A DNA stretch of 64,000 nucleotides, taken from positions 1 through 64,000 of the forward strand of contig LLEY01000106.1 in NCBI GenBank assembly GCA_001414485.1, read 5' to 3'. The notes beneath the pieces are model-generated. The model was not told the DNA's origin, ran no database searches, and was given only the letters and a program-made list of their open reading frames with translations. The position numbers were made by a program, and so were the translations under genes. Position 1 is the first letter of the stretch. Every line of letters begins with the position of its first letter. Shown one piece after another: positions 19,279 to 31,877 of the stretch. This stretch comes from Calycina herbarum. Lineage: Eukaryota > Ascomycota > Leotiomycetes > Helotiales > Pezizellaceae.

Positions 19279-20529
19279 CTACCTATTTCGATTCACAGGT
19301 GTCTTGCAACACTGGACCAGCCACTCCTTAGACTCCTTAATCCTCTTGACTCCCTGCAAATCCCCCTCCTGGGTCTCCTTCTTGTCCTCGTCGACCCAAC
19401 CGTGGGTATAACTGCCGTCAAAATCAATGATCCACAGCCGGTCTTCCCGATCAACCAGCACGTTGTGCGGCTTGGCGTCACCCCACACCAGGCCCGCGGC
19501 GTGCAGCTCCACCACGAGGCTCTCGAGCTCGGCGGCCCAACGGTGTCGGCGCTCATCTAGGCAGTCGGACCAGGGTGCCAACTCATAAAGCGTGCCCTTG
19601 TTTTCGATATACGTAAGAAGAATGCCTACCACGCGTGGGAGCGACGCGGACGCGGACTCGGACTCGGACTCGGACTTGGACTCGGACTCGGACTCGGATC
19701 CGAAGTCGGCATCCCATTTGGAGAGTAGTTCCTCCTTGGAAACGCGGTCGTAATGCTGCAAGACATCGCGATCCTCGTCGACGACCATGCCGTGCAGCCG
19801 GCAGATTCGCATGTCTGGAAGAAGCCTTTTTACCTCGAGGGCCGCTGCGATCTGTGTGTACACCCACGGCTCGCCCAGCGCCACTCTCCGCATAAGTCCC
19901 GACCAAGAGGAGTATGCCTTGAAGTGACATACCACGCCCGCAGCGATGACCTTGGTGGGACCTTGAAGGCATGGGTGTTGCTCCGCGTCTGGCGAGGTAG
20001 GTGTAAGCTGTACTTGACGTGACGTGAAGCATTTGATCGACTTCAGCTAGTCGCTCCATGCGGGGAGGTATTGACCCGGAGGCCAGAATACCTGCCGCGG
20101 AAGTGCCCCTTTGTAATGCGGCTAGATAGCTGTGCTGTCCTGTGTCGCCGCCGTTGCCTCGAGGACAAAGTGTGATGGATAGAGGTAGTTGAAAAGAAGG
20201 TTGGCAGGTGGTGGATTAGGGGCTAATTTGGTTATGAGCTCCTGGAATGGTTCCTGCAGACGACGGATCTCTTTGATACCGTTTTCCACGGCCCAGTTGT
20301 TCCCTTGATCACCAGCCCTCATAATACAGAGAGATTTCTCATGTTGCGCCAAAAGATGCGGCGAAGCGGCAAGGTTATGCAGCAGGTATTGAATCTCGAA
20401 ATATGCGCTAAAACAGCGTACGTTGATTCTGATAAGTTCATCCTCGGAATCCTTGTCCGAGGACCACGTGTAACGGTCTAAAATGAAGGTTTGTGACATG
20501 GTGCCGTCTTGTGGATGTTGGCTGTTCAT
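19279..20529 (-). pseudogene. Kinase-like (aminoglycoside-phosphotransferase fold) gene with two RIP-type stops
   Basis: A single minus-strand frame of 416 codons plus stop, interrupted only by TAG at codon 136 (20122-20124) and codon 161 (20047-20049). The N-terminal part contains I-L-D-R-Y-T-W, I-R-V-R-C-F and Q-H-E-K-S-L-C-I-M-R; the middle joins across the stops through P-H-Y-K-G-A-L-P; the C-terminal part is kinase-like: A-A-G-L-V-W-G-D-A-K-P-H-N-V-L-V-D (catalytic Asp codon 19477-19479) and W-I-I-D-F-D-G (metal-binding Asp 19423-19425). H-x-D is replaced by W-G-D, as in many fungal kinase-like proteins. A Ser-Glu hexamer tract interrupts the domain. Both stops fit CAG (or TGG) to TAG. 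A second ATG ten codons in (20499) could be the true start. Confidence 0.75.
19644..19699. repeat. Hexanucleotide GGACTC microsatellite inside the kinase-like gene
   Basis: About eight to nine GGACTC/GGACGC units, encoding alternating Ser-Glu (with one Lys and two Ala) on the minus strand. It sits between the N-terminal lobe and the catalytic loop and keeps the frame. Confidence 0.85.
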
Positions 20530-20643
20530 GATGTGATGTGTTTGAGGAATAAGTTTTAACCGATATCACGGCCTCGTGCACGGTCCTGGCAAAAGCCCGC
20601 CGAAAAACCCCTCTTTTTACCTCGACCATCACCACTTTAACTA

Positions 20644-22517
20644 ACGTAAGTCGTCGCGTAACGCGGGTAGTCACGTAACGCGGGGCTTTTCTTAAGACTA
20701 CCCCTCTATTCTTTAATTTACTCAACATCAACTATAATACAGTCCCTAATATCACTCTCAGTTTCATCTCCTACTTCTTCCTCAATCTCTGCTTCACTCT
20801 CAGTCTCGTATCGACTAGCCTTACCCCTTTTTCTTATCTTTTTCTTTACTTACTTTTTCGTATCCTTTTTAGCCTCTATAACTATATCATATAATACTTA
20901 TGTAGAAATATAGAAGTAACTCTTTAAAACCACTCTTTTTCCTTTCTTATATATCGTATACTTCTTTATAATTAAGTATAAGTTGTTTATATTATATTAG
21001 TAGATAATACTTCTTACTTAAAGTTACTTAGTTCTAGCTACTAATTTCTAGATATATTAGCAGATAGGTATAGAAATAGTTATATTATCCTTAATTATTA
21101 GATTAAGAAGCTTATTTGCTTTTCGTAATACTATTATATCTAGAGGTAAACTATTAATAAATACCTAATCAAAAGTATTAAATTAAGTTAGTATTTTAGG
21201 TCTTTCTATCTCTAGAGTTGTCTCTTAAACTATTACCTAAAGCGCTCTTTATAAGCTAAATAGAAATAACCTAGCTCTACGCTACGCTAATTTAATATAC
21301 TTTAAATCAAATACCTCTAATCAGGCCTTAATATATACCTCTATCTACTCGTATTTTTATATTCGTATAAGTTATACTTCGTTTAAGTAAGAGAGCGCCG
21401 TAGTTAATCGCTTCTTCAAAGGACTAAAGAGTATAACATCAGCTAGCTAGAGTAAATACGATATATAAGATAGAAGAATTAAGAGTACGATTCGATTTTA
21501 GAGGCAGTAAGCTATAAAGCTTCCACTTATATAAGAGTCGTAGCTATTGTAAATAAGAAGACGGTATTAACTATTTGCTTTTATATAAGTAAGAGGTTCA
21601 AAGACGCGTTTTAACTATTCTAATCTATATAAATTGCTTATCTAACCCTTTATGTTTACTAAGAAGAACCACTTATTAATAATCTTATTTAAAATCTAAT
21701 TCTAGAGTACGTTCTTACCTCTAAAAATCCTAAGTAGTAGAAGAGCAGTTCCGTCTTCACAGATATATTCAACTATTAATACCTATTCCTAGCGGCCTAG
21801 ATATACTTAATACTTTATACGAAGTATAGAGTCGATAATAATTCAACTTAATTCTATTATTCTAATTAAGAATCCAGATTTATCTATATTATATATATTC
21901 TCTTATATAATCTATAGGTCTTAGACTACTTTTTTATACGTAGCGAACCACGTATTAAGTACTGGTTTTGTTACCCCGTCTATTTATATAGACTTAATCC
22001 GACGTCTAATTATAACTTTAAGATATAGATACTGTATAATAAATCGTAGGACCTAACTTTTACCGAGTTAGTATTATAAGAGGAGTTCGAGTAAGTCGAG
22101 TAAGAGGTTATCTAAATTATATATTCGTTTTATCTAAAGTTCCTTAGCTATTTCCCTTAATAACCGATACTCTAGCGAATAGCTACTTATTATTAAGTCT
22201 TTAATCTACTTTAAAAGAACGTTCTCTTATACGTACGAGAGGTTCTGCTATTATTAGCGTGCTTAGGAACGCGATACTCTACTATTAACACGTCGTGTTA
22301 TAGAACTCTTTAGAAGCTCTAAAGCTTTTTCTACTATATATAGAGTTTTATACTTACTAGATTAGATACCTAATAGAGCTTTATCTATTAAAATATCGCG
22401 CTCTATAGTAAGTAAGCTTCTATAGTGTACTATTATTAAGAAATTTAAAATATAGAGGGGTAGTCTCGGGAAAAGCCCTGTATTACGTAACTACCCGCGT
22501 TACGCGACGACTTACGT
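20644..22517 (-). mobile_element. Fot1/pogo-type element E
   Basis: 1874 bp with inverted ends of about 65 bp beginning ACGTAAGTC, then two 17-bp units (GTCGCGTAACGCGGGTA and GTCACGTAACGCGGGGC). The TA duplication is at 20642-20643 and 22518-22519. It lies 115 bases upstream of the kinase-like gene. Coding sense is minus. Confidence 0.93.
20760..22440 (-). pseudogene. Transposase of element E
   Basis: On the minus strand, read through TAG/TAA, the DDE region shows D-K-S-G-F-L-I, V-L-I-V-E-Y-I-C-E-D-G-T-A-L, I-F-R-G-K-N, and L-K-R-V-F-E-P-L-T, the usual pogo order (first Asp block, C-x-D-G, F-K-G-K, W-L-x-x-F-D-P). It is heavily RIP-mutated and inactive. The N-terminal DNA-binding half is recognisable only in outline. 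Confidence 0.8.
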
Positions 22518-22519
22518 TA

Positions 22520-23430
22520 TAGCTAGAATAGATAAATCTCATCAGATCAACTTAGTAGTAGTAGTAATTAAAAGAGGAGAGTATAGTAATTTTACTAAGG
22601 CAGCTAAGAAGTATAAGTATAACCGTACTACTATCTTATAAAGGATTAGAGGCTTAACTATAACACGTAAAGACGCTACTGCTCTTTACTACTAAGCACT
22701 TACTAGGGAGTAAGAAGAAGTTCTAATTCGATAGATTAATAACCTTACTAATCGAGTAATACCTTCTACGTTATCAATTATTAAGAACCTTATAGAAGAG
22801 ATATATAAGAGCGTAGTAGAGAAGAACTAGACTAGGTAATTTATCCGAAGATATAAGAACAGGTTATATAGTAGCTATCTTAAGAATATTAAAAACTTAA
22901 GAGTAGTAGCTAAGTATACTTCTATATTTATACTCTTCTTTACCTTAGTATTATATACTTTTTCCTCTTCTTATCTTAATTTAAGTATAAAAGCTAATAT
23001 TATCTTATTTTCTCTAGCTTATATAAGTTATTAAGAAATATAATATAACTACTAATAATCTATATAACTTTAACAAGAAGGGATTCCTTATAGGATTTAG
23101 CCGATCTATAAAGCGTATAAGTCTAGAAGCGTATATATTAGGCTAGGTTACTAAGAATAAGTAGGACAGTTCTCGAGAGTTTATTTCTCTACTAGTATAT
23201 GTCTCGGCTATTAGAAGAGCTATTCTGCCGCTTCTTATTTATAAGAGCGCGTTAGAAGACTTATAGAGCTTCTAGACAGAGGATGTTAAAGAAGACAGAG
23301 TATATTTTAGTTTATTAGAAAACAGCTAGTCGTTAAACCAGTTTAGCCTAAAGTAGCTAGAAGACGTCTTTTATAACAGACGTGCTTTAGTAGACAAGTG
23401 TAAGAATAAACAACACTCTATTCTTAGGAC
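22520..23430 (+). pseudogene. 5' part of another pogo-like transposase (fragment H)
   Basis: Begins with an ATG converted to ATA near 22531, then D-K-S-H-Q-I-N and a helix-turn-helix region (F-T-K-A-A-K-K-Y, then F-I-R-R-Y-K-N-R-L). The first catalytic block is N-L-Y-N-F-N-K-K-G-F-L-I-G, followed by R-E-F-I-S-L-L, I-Y-K-S-A-L-E-D-L and L-E-D-V-F-Y-N-R-R. It belongs to the lineage with Y-N-F-D-E-K-G-F, different from the other six elements. It lacks the second half of the catalytic domain and I see no terminal repeats; the right end passes into the gypsy element. Element E inserted about a dozen bases before its start. Confidence 0.75.
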
Positions 23431-25899
23431 AAAAGACGAGGAGAGAAGAACAAGTCCTTCTCTTGAGTCTTCGTCTACCGAGTTTCCTACCTTTAAGAGA
23501 GCTTCTTTCGTTAAGTAGGTACTTTCTAATAATATGTCTCTATTTAACCCTAGTTCTAAGTTCTAAGTAGCTCTAAGTTTCGTTAGTAGAACTTTTAAAG
23601 TTTTTTTAAGTAATAGTTAAGATTGCTTTTTAGTTCTTAAGTATTTTCTAAGTATAGGTAATCTAACTATTTAATTAAATACTTAACTTATTCTCTAATA
23701 AGTTTATAGTTAAGAATTCTCTTAACTTCGTATTTAGTATTTAGGTTTACTAGTTAAATTTCTATAAGTAGGGCTAGTAGTACTCCTAGTAGTACTAGTT
23801 TAAGTAGAGATATATAGAATACTAGATAGATATTTATTATCTTTAGTAGTACTAATTTATAATTTAAAGGTTCTTTAATATATCTAATTTTAAATAGTTT
23901 AAGTTTTTTATAATCTAGTTTATTACTTAGTCTTTTTATATTAATATTTTTCTATACTAAGTAGACCTTATCTCCCTCTTTTAGAGTTAGCTCTTAACTA
24001 TATCGTTTATTATAGTAGTATACGTTCCTTTTAGTAATAAACTATAAATCTTCTATAAGTTCCTTATATAACCTCTTAATCTTTGAGACCTAAATATAAG
24101 TAAGCTAATTATTAATAGTTGTAGATAGTAGTTCTTAATACACCGATAGTTTATATCTAAAGTTAGTATAGAATAGTATAATAAGTGTTGTTTCTGTTAC
24201 TAAGCTATTATAGGCAAACTATACTAAGAGTAGTAGCTCTACCTAGTTATCTTACTAGTAGTTTATATAATAACGAAGGTATGTTTTAACTACTTAATTT
24301 ATCTGTTTGTTTTCTCTATTTATCTAAGAGTAAAAAGCTATTGAAAGTTTCCTTTTTATATCTAATCGTTTTATAAGAGTAATCTAAAATTTAAAGATAA
24401 AGAGTTTATCTCTATCTAAGAGTATTTCTTTAGATAGTCTATATCTTAAGACTACCTCTTTAAGGAATACGAATGCTAATTCCTTAGCTATACTTAATTC
24501 TATATATACTATTAGAATTATATACTTTATAAGTTATTCTATAATAACTAGGATCGTGTTATACTTAACTCCTATTATTAGATCTTTAGATTTTAGTAAT
24601 TTAATAATAAAATCTATAGATATCGATCTCTAAGGTACTTATAGTATTAGAGTAGTATTTATCTATTTATAAGAAGTGTAGTAGAAAGCCTTATTCCTAG
24701 TATAGGTATTATATTCTACTATTACTTCCTTAACTATCGTAGATAATTAATTAATATAGTAGTATTATCTTATTCTTTAGAGAGTTCTACGAATTCCTTA
24801 GTAGCCGTAAGTAGACGTAGTATAGTATTCTTATATAAACTCTTTTATATATAAGCTAAGAACCTATAACTTCTCTTTCATATACTAGTTATAACCTTTA
24901 TATATACTTTAGATTTTATCTATCTAAATATTATTTATTACTACTATCTTATATATAATAAGTACTAAATCTCTATTCTTAAGAGTTTTTAAGATTATAA
25001 TCTTTTTATACTCTTTATTTCTCTTATATCTAGGTTTTTAGCTAAGAGTATTAGCTTAAGTATTTAACGTTCTCTTTATATATTAAATAATAATATTAAA
25101 TCCTTCTAATATCTCTAACTATCTAGCTAGTTATTTAGTTATAAGTTCCTTAGTTATTATAAACGTTCTAAGGTTCTTATAGTTAGATAAAACTATAACT
25201 TAGTATTTTACTAGCTATAAATAGATTCTCTAGTATTCTAAAGCTAATACTATAGTAAGTAATTCTTTATCAAAGATACTATAGTTTTATTATACTAGGT
25301 TAAATATTTTAGAATAATATATAATAAGTATAAGTTTTTCTTTATTATTTAATTATAAGTAAATTATATCTACTACTATATTTAAAGCGTCTATTTTAAT
25401 TATACTAGGTTTATCTATATTAAAATTATATAAAATAGGTTTTTCTATAAACCTTACTTTAATTTTCTAAAAAGTATTCTCTACTTATTTATTCTATATA
25501 AACTTAATAGCTTTCTTAACTAGTATTAATATTAGTTTAGTAATCTTTATATAGTCTTAGATAAATAGATAGTAAAAGTTTATAAATCTAAAGAAGAACT
25601 ATATATCTTTTATATTCTCTAGTAACTTCTAGTTTAAGATATCTTAGATCTTTACTAGATCTATTTCTATTTTCTCTAAGCTAAATACTTATCTTAAAAA
25701 AAGTGTCTAAGTTACTCTAAACTCGTATTTTAAGAGTTTCAACTAAGAGTTTACTTTTATAAGTCGTTATAAAACTTCTTTAATATATCTTTTATATTCT
25801 TCTTCTTTTTCTAAGAAGATTAATATATTATCTAAGTAATAGATTACTATTACCTTTAAAAGATCTTCTAAAATATTATTATTTTATCTCTAATATATA

Positions 25900-27751
25900 A
25901 CGTGTTTTATAAGCGAGTCGCCTATATAAGCGGGTCGCCTACTTTCCTCGTCGTATACTATATACTACTTTTAAATTATAATAGCTTAATACTACAAAGT
26001 TTAATTACCTTCTTAAGAAGCTAATATTATTTTAGCAACCTAAGAACTCGAAAACAACGTATTATTAACTAAATAAAGCGTTATAAAGATTTACTATATT
26101 CCTTAAAAGACTCTCTCTAATCAACGCGCTAGAAAGCTCTTACGACGCGATTACTAGCCTAATTCGAAAAAGCTTATAAAGCTAGAGGAGGAGGTAATAG
26201 TTAGATATATATTAGAGTTGGATTCGTAAGAGTTTTCGCCTATAAGGGATATAGTACGAGATATAGCTAATAATCTACTAAGAGAGCGCGACGGAAAGCC
26301 TATAGGTAGGAACTAGCTAGATAACTTTATAAAAAGTATACCTAAGCTTAAAACTCGATAGAGTCGTTTATATAATCGTTAGCGAGCTTTAACTAAGGAT
26401 CTACGAGTTATTAGCCTATAGTTTATACTTATATAGTCTATTAAAGAGAAATATAGTATTTAAGATAAGGATATTTATAACTTTAACGAAAGTAGCTTTA
26501 TAATAGAAGTTATTTCGTTCTAACTTATTATTATAAGCTTAGAAACGTGTAGGAAGCGAAAGCAAGTTTAGCTAGGTAATCGCGAGTAGGTTATAGTTAT
26601 TTAGAGAGTTAATATAATAGGATAGGTAATCCTACTATTTATTATATTCGTAGGTAAAGTACTTATTTCTACCTAGTACTAAGATATATATATACTATAC
26701 GATTAGGTAATTAAGATTAGCAATAATGGCTAGATAAATAATAAGCTTAGAGTTATATAGTTAAAGTATTTTAATAAGTATATAAAGGTATAAAGTATAG
26801 GAGGATATCGTTTATTAATTATTAATAGTTATAAAAGCTATAACTCGCTTAAATTCTAGTAACTCTATAAAGACTTAAATATTATTACCCTTTATATACC
26901 TCTATACTTATCGCACCTACTATAGCCGCTTAATATAGTCTGCTTCTCGCTATTAAAGCGAGTATATAGAGCTAAGATATTAGGCTTAGTATAGAATTAT
27001 ATTAATTATATTACTAAAGAAACCTTTCTTCTTACGTTTAAAGTAGCTTTTTATAAAGCATTTATAAAGGATAACATCTACGCGAGTTTTAAAGAGGCTA
27101 GGCTAGTTCTACATAGCCTAGAAGCTATATTATTAAAGCTTGATTTAAGGCTTCGTATACTAATACTAATAATACTAGAAGACACTCTATAAATACTTAA
27201 AATACTAAGTAATATATACGAAATAATAGCTTAATTAATGCTTATTTAAGATCGGATTTAAAGATATTAAGACTCGTTACCTAGTTCTATTATTTAGTCT
27301 CTTAATTAACTTGAAAAAGGCTTAACTAGGGTGATATATAATATAGTATTAATATATAAGGAAATTACTAGTCTTTGTATAATAACTAAGGCTATAACTA
27401 AGTGTAAAAGTTATAAGAGAAAGTATATTAAGAGTTAAGAGACATTAATAGTAGGCGACGTAGCTGATTTAATTACATCTAAGGAAAATAGTAGCTAGAA
27501 ATAAGGTAAAGAGTCTAGAAAGAGAGTTTGTATAGATAGGTACTATAGCCGTTATAGTAAAACTAGGTATAATTCTTATACTTATTAAGTAGAAATATTA
27601 GATATAGAAGATAGCGAAAGTTCTAAAGAATACTAGATAGCTTTTATAGTAATAATAACTTTATATAGTATTAAGTATTTTATATTATAATAATACTAGG
27701 TTGAAAAAGTAGACGACTCGCTTATATAGACGACTCGCTTATAAAACACGT
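25900..27751 (+). mobile_element. Fot1/pogo-type element, copy B (sister of copy A)
   Basis: 1852 bp, the same length as copy A without its insert. TA duplication at 25898-25899 and 27752-27753. Inverted ends match copy A with extra RIP changes (ACAAGCG to ATAAGCG). It provides the empty site for element F. Confidence 0.95.
26025..27690 (+). pseudogene. Transposase of copy B
   Basis: Colinear with the copy A transposase: Y-N-F-N-E-S-S-F (Asp to Asn at 26485-26487), L-L-I-I-N-S-Y-K-S-Y, L-L-Q-P-L-N. It carries more RIP stops than copy A and is uninterrupted across the site where A holds element F. Confidence 0.88.
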
Positions 27752-27783
27752 TAGCTAGTATATTATAAAGTCTAAATAGTATA

Positions 27784-29643
27784 ACGTAGTTTATCAGGAC
27801 CTGGCGTATATCAGGACCTAGCGTACTTTTCCTATCTTCTCTACTTTATTATTTTAATACGTGTTATCTTAACAACTACTAATAGAAATTCAAACTTAAG
27901 AAGCTCGAATTATCTTAGCTATCGAGGCTATCCGATCATCTAAAAAGCTTAGTTATCGGGCTGCTGTAAAAATCTATAAAGTCTCTGAAACTAGCCTTCG
28001 CTGTAGAATAAACAGCTAACTTCCCCTCCTAGAACAACGGCTAGTAAATATTAAATTAACTTAACTCGAGGAGGAAGTGATTCTTTAGAATATACTTGAC
28101 TTAGATTCTAGAGGGTTTACACCCCGGCTAGCTAGTATAGAAGATATGGCAAATTATATCCTTAAATCGTAGAGAGGGAAACGCGTTAACAAGCTTTAGG
28201 TATATCGATTTATATAACGACAACCAGAGTTAAAGACGCGTTTTAATCGCGTTTACGACTTTTAAAGAGCCTTATACGAAGATCCTGACCTAATTAGCGC
28301 GTGGTTCCGACTTGTGTAAAATATAAGAGCGAAATATAGTGTTTTAGATTACGATTTCTATAACTTCGACGAAACGGGCTTTATAATAGGTATGATTTGC
28401 CTTATAATAGTTGTTATACGTGTAGATCGACGTAGTAGAGGTAAGGCAGTTTAGCTAGGCAATTGGGAATAGGCTATAGTAATTGCTTATATTAATAGCG
28501 AGGGTTAGGATGTCTCTCTATTTTTAGTCGTCTAAGAGAAGAATCATCTTACGAATTAGTATATAGACGGCGGCCTCCTATACGACTGGGTTATTAAACC
28601 GATAAGTAACGGATAGATAAACAACGAGACGGGTTTAGAATAGCTGAAATACTTTAATAAACATACTACTAGTTATATAAAGGGTTTATATCGAATACTA
28701 GTGTTAGATAGGTATAAGAGTTATAAATCGGCTGAATTTCAAGAGTATTATAAAGCATATAATATTATAACTCTTAGACTACCTCCTTACTTATCCTATA
28801 TAACCTAACTACTTAATATTAGGTACTTTAGTATATTAAAGCAGGCGTATAGTCGGTAGATTAAGACGTTTATCAAAGCCTATATTAACTATATTACAAA
28901 GGTGGAGTTCTTTTTAGCTTTTATAGTAGTATATAAAGAATTAATAACGATCTAGAACGCTTAAGCTAGATTCTATAGAGCTAGCCTAGTGCCTTTTAAC
29001 TCGTAAGTAGTACTTTCAAAGCTTAACGTAAGGTTATAGACTCTAACTCCTCTAAGACCCTCTACTGCCAATTCCAATACTTAGATCTCCTAGACTCCCT
29101 TAAACCCTACTAAAGCGCTCTTATAATCGACTCTTGTTTAGAAACAGATTGCCTATTACCAGAGGAGCTCGCCGACTCTACTATTTAAGACAGTTACTAC
29201 ATTAGTAAAAGGTATAGAGCGAATAGCCTATAAGATAACCTTATTATCTACTGAAGTACGTACTCTTTGAGCAGCGAATAAAGCCTTAAGCAAACGCCGT
29301 AGAGCTAAAAAGACTCGTGTATATCAAGGGGGGGCACTTATAGTAGAGGATGTCTAAGATCTTTTAACTCAAAAGAACGTTAACGAGCAAGTACAACGCA
29401 ACTTACGTGTAGAGAGGGGTAATAAGAAGAAGAGGCAATCGTCTAGATAGCGTTGTAGCACTTACGGAAAAGCTAGTTATAATACACGAACTTGTTAAAT
29501 AGATATAGATATGTCTAATTCTTCGGATTCTAAGTAGTTATAGTTAATTTAATATGTTATAGTTAATTTATTAATATTTAAAGTTAAATGCTAAGGAAAA
29601 GTGCGCCAGGTCCTGATATACGCCAGGTCCTGATAAACCACGT
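27784..29643 (+). mobile_element. Fot1/pogo-type element C
   Basis: 1860 bp; inverted ends of about 50 bp beginning ACGTAGTTT with two 17-bp units (ATCAGGACCTGGCGTAT and ATCAGGACCTAGCGTAC); TA duplication at 27782-27783 and 29644-29645. It sits 30 bases to the right of copy B, in the reverse transcriptase of the minus-strand gypsy. Confidence 0.95.
27900..29550 (+). pseudogene. Transposase of element C
   Basis: Read through TAG/TAA: D-F-Y-N-F-D-E-T-G-F-I-I-G with the first catalytic Asp intact (28368-28370), I-S-N-G-Q-I-N-N, I-L-V-L-D-R-Y-K-S-Y with the second Asp intact, P-P-Y-L-S-Y-I, and a C-terminal finger C-S-T-Y-G-K-A-S-Y-N-T-R-T-C. Stops at Gln/Trp codons still inactivate it, but the catalytic core is the least damaged of the set. 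Confidence 0.88.
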
Positions 29644-30016
29644 TAACTATATATTTATAAAAGCTTAATAGTAAGGTAAATACTATCTTCTATTCGTCTC
29701 TAACTTTTATTTATATAAGTCTATAAACGTTTTATTAATCTAATTTCGTAAATCGTACTACTTTATCTAACTTATCCTATAAGTATTAGCTAGATAGTAG
29801 CGGATAAGTGTTCTTAACTATAGTATAATTTACTTCTTAGTAATTAATATATACTCTCTCTTCTAAGTTGTCTTTTTTCTTAATAATAAGTATATTTAAA
29901 GTAATTAGTAACTTAGATCTTCTAATATATCTCTTCTTAATACCTTCTCTTATATAACTAAAGCTTCTACTTTAAGAGGTAATAACTCTCTTTTAATTTA
30001 ATCTTATAATTCTATA
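29644..30016 (-). other. Gypsy reverse-transcriptase segment between two Fot insertions
   Basis: Minus-strand coding for the finger/palm start of the gypsy reverse transcriptase (I-I-K-K-K-D-N-L, N-T-Y-P-L, F-T-K-L-D). It joins in frame to sequence right of 31877 and left of 27784. Confidence 0.8.
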
Positions 30017-31877
30017 ACGTGATCTATTACCGAGCTGTGTATATTACCGAGCTACGTACTTTTACTAACTTCTACTACTTTAAAATATAATAAATCAACT
30101 ATAATAATAGATAAAACTTATTACTCTTCGGATTCTAATAAGCTAGATATATCTATAAGTTCTTAATAAGTTCGCGTACTATAACTAGTCTTTCCGTAAG
30201 TGCTACAACGTTACGTAGTCGAAATCCCTTTCTTACGATTTACTCTTCTAAAGCGCTTATCGCGTCGTATCTGCTTATTTACTTCGTCTTAAGCTATAAT
30301 ATCGTATATATCTTCTATAATAAGTGTACCTCCTCGACGGATACGATTCTTTTTAGCTCTATAACGCTTAGAAAGTGCCTTATTTGCTGCTCGAAGTATA
30401 CGTAGCTCGGTATTAATAAGAGTTAATTCATAAGCTAAACGCTTTATACCTTTAGCTAACGAAGCAATAGTTTAAAAAAGAGGAGTAGGCGAGCTTCCTT
30501 GATAATAGGTAATACGATCTCTAACCAAAGTTGTTTATAAAAGAGCTTCTGTTAGGTTATAAGAGGTCTGTGAAACCTAAGGGTCTGCTTCGACGGAAGA
30601 GAGGCTAGTAGGCGTTAGAGTTTATAACTTTATATCTAACTTTGATATAACTACTTAAGAGCTAAAAGGTATTAATCTAGCCTTGTAGAATCTAGTCTAA
30701 CCGTTTGTAGAAGTAATTAACTTAATATACGCTTGTTTAAAGGCTATAAGGAACTCGACCTTAGTAATATAATTAATATACGCTTTTATAAACCCTTCGA
30801 TTTCTTAACTGTACTTCTGCTTAAGAATAGTAAAACACCTAATATTAAGTAGCTAGGTTAGATAAGAAGAATACGGAGGTAATCTAAGAGTTATAATATT
30901 ATAAGACTTATAATATTCTTAAAATTCTACTAATTCGTAACTCTTATACCTATCTAAAACTAATATACGATATAGACTCTTAGCTTAAGCAGTAGTATGT
31001 TTATTAAAGTGTTTTAACTATTCTAGACCTGTCTTATTATTTATCTAACTATTATTTATAGGTTTAATAACCTAATCGTAAGAGAGGCTAGTTTTAGAAT
31101 ACTAATTCGTAAGGTGATTAGCGCCTTAAATAATAAGGAATAGAGGGATACTTCTACCTTTGCTATTAATTATAATAATTACTATCGTCTATTCTTAATT
31201 ACCTGGTTAAAATGCCTTACTCTTACTACGTCGATTAGTATAAGTAACAACTATTCTAGGATAGATTTAACCTATTATAAAGCCGGTCTCGTCGAAGTTA
31301 TAGAAATCGCTATCTACTATACTATATTTCGCCTATATATTCTCTACTAGTTAAAACTATACGCTAATTAACTTAGGATCTTCGTATAAGGCTCTTTAAA
31401 AGTCGTAAACGCGATTAAAACGCGTCTTTAGCTCTAGTCGTCGAACTACGAATCGTTCTACTTAGCGCTTTCTAACGCGTTTTACTCTATACGACTTAAG
31501 GAAGTAATTCGCTATATCTTCTATATTAGCTAGCCGAGGCGAAAACCCTCTAGAATCTTAATCGAATATATATCGAATAATTATTTCCTTCTCTAATTTC
31601 GTCAGCTTTAAACAATTAGGTTTAATATCGCTATAAGAAGGTCGGCCGTTTATTCTAAGACAAAGAGTAGATTTAGAAACTTTATAGATTTTTACAGCGT
31701 TTCTATAGCTTAATTTTTATTTAGATATTCGAATAGCTTTAATAGCTAATATAATTCGTACTTCTTAAGTTTAGACTTATATTATAGAAGAAGAAAACGC
31801 GTATTAAAGTAGTAGAGTAGTAAATTCGATAAAAGTACGTAGCTCGGTAATATACGTAGCTCGGTAATAGATCACGT
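30017..31877 (-). mobile_element. Fot1/pogo-type element D
   Basis: 1861 bp; inverted ends beginning ACGTGATCT with two 17-bp units (ATTACCGAGCTGTGTAT and ATTACCGAGCTACGTAC); TA duplication at 30015-30016 and 31878-31879. Inserted in the gypsy reverse transcriptase start. Confidence 0.95.
30110..31780 (-). pseudogene. Transposase of element D
   Basis: Minus-strand frame similar to element C, with F-Y-N-F-D-E-T-G-F (Asp codon intact at 31291-31293) and the same order of blocks. The C-terminal finger lies near 30.2 kb. Inactivated by TAG/TAA at Gln/Trp codons. Confidence 0.85.

Noticed and set aside
19293..20022. Other frames over the kinase-like gene, including an Arg/Thr-repeat frame
   Set aside because: They are shadows of the GGACTC repeat and of the 416-codon frame that carries kinase motifs.
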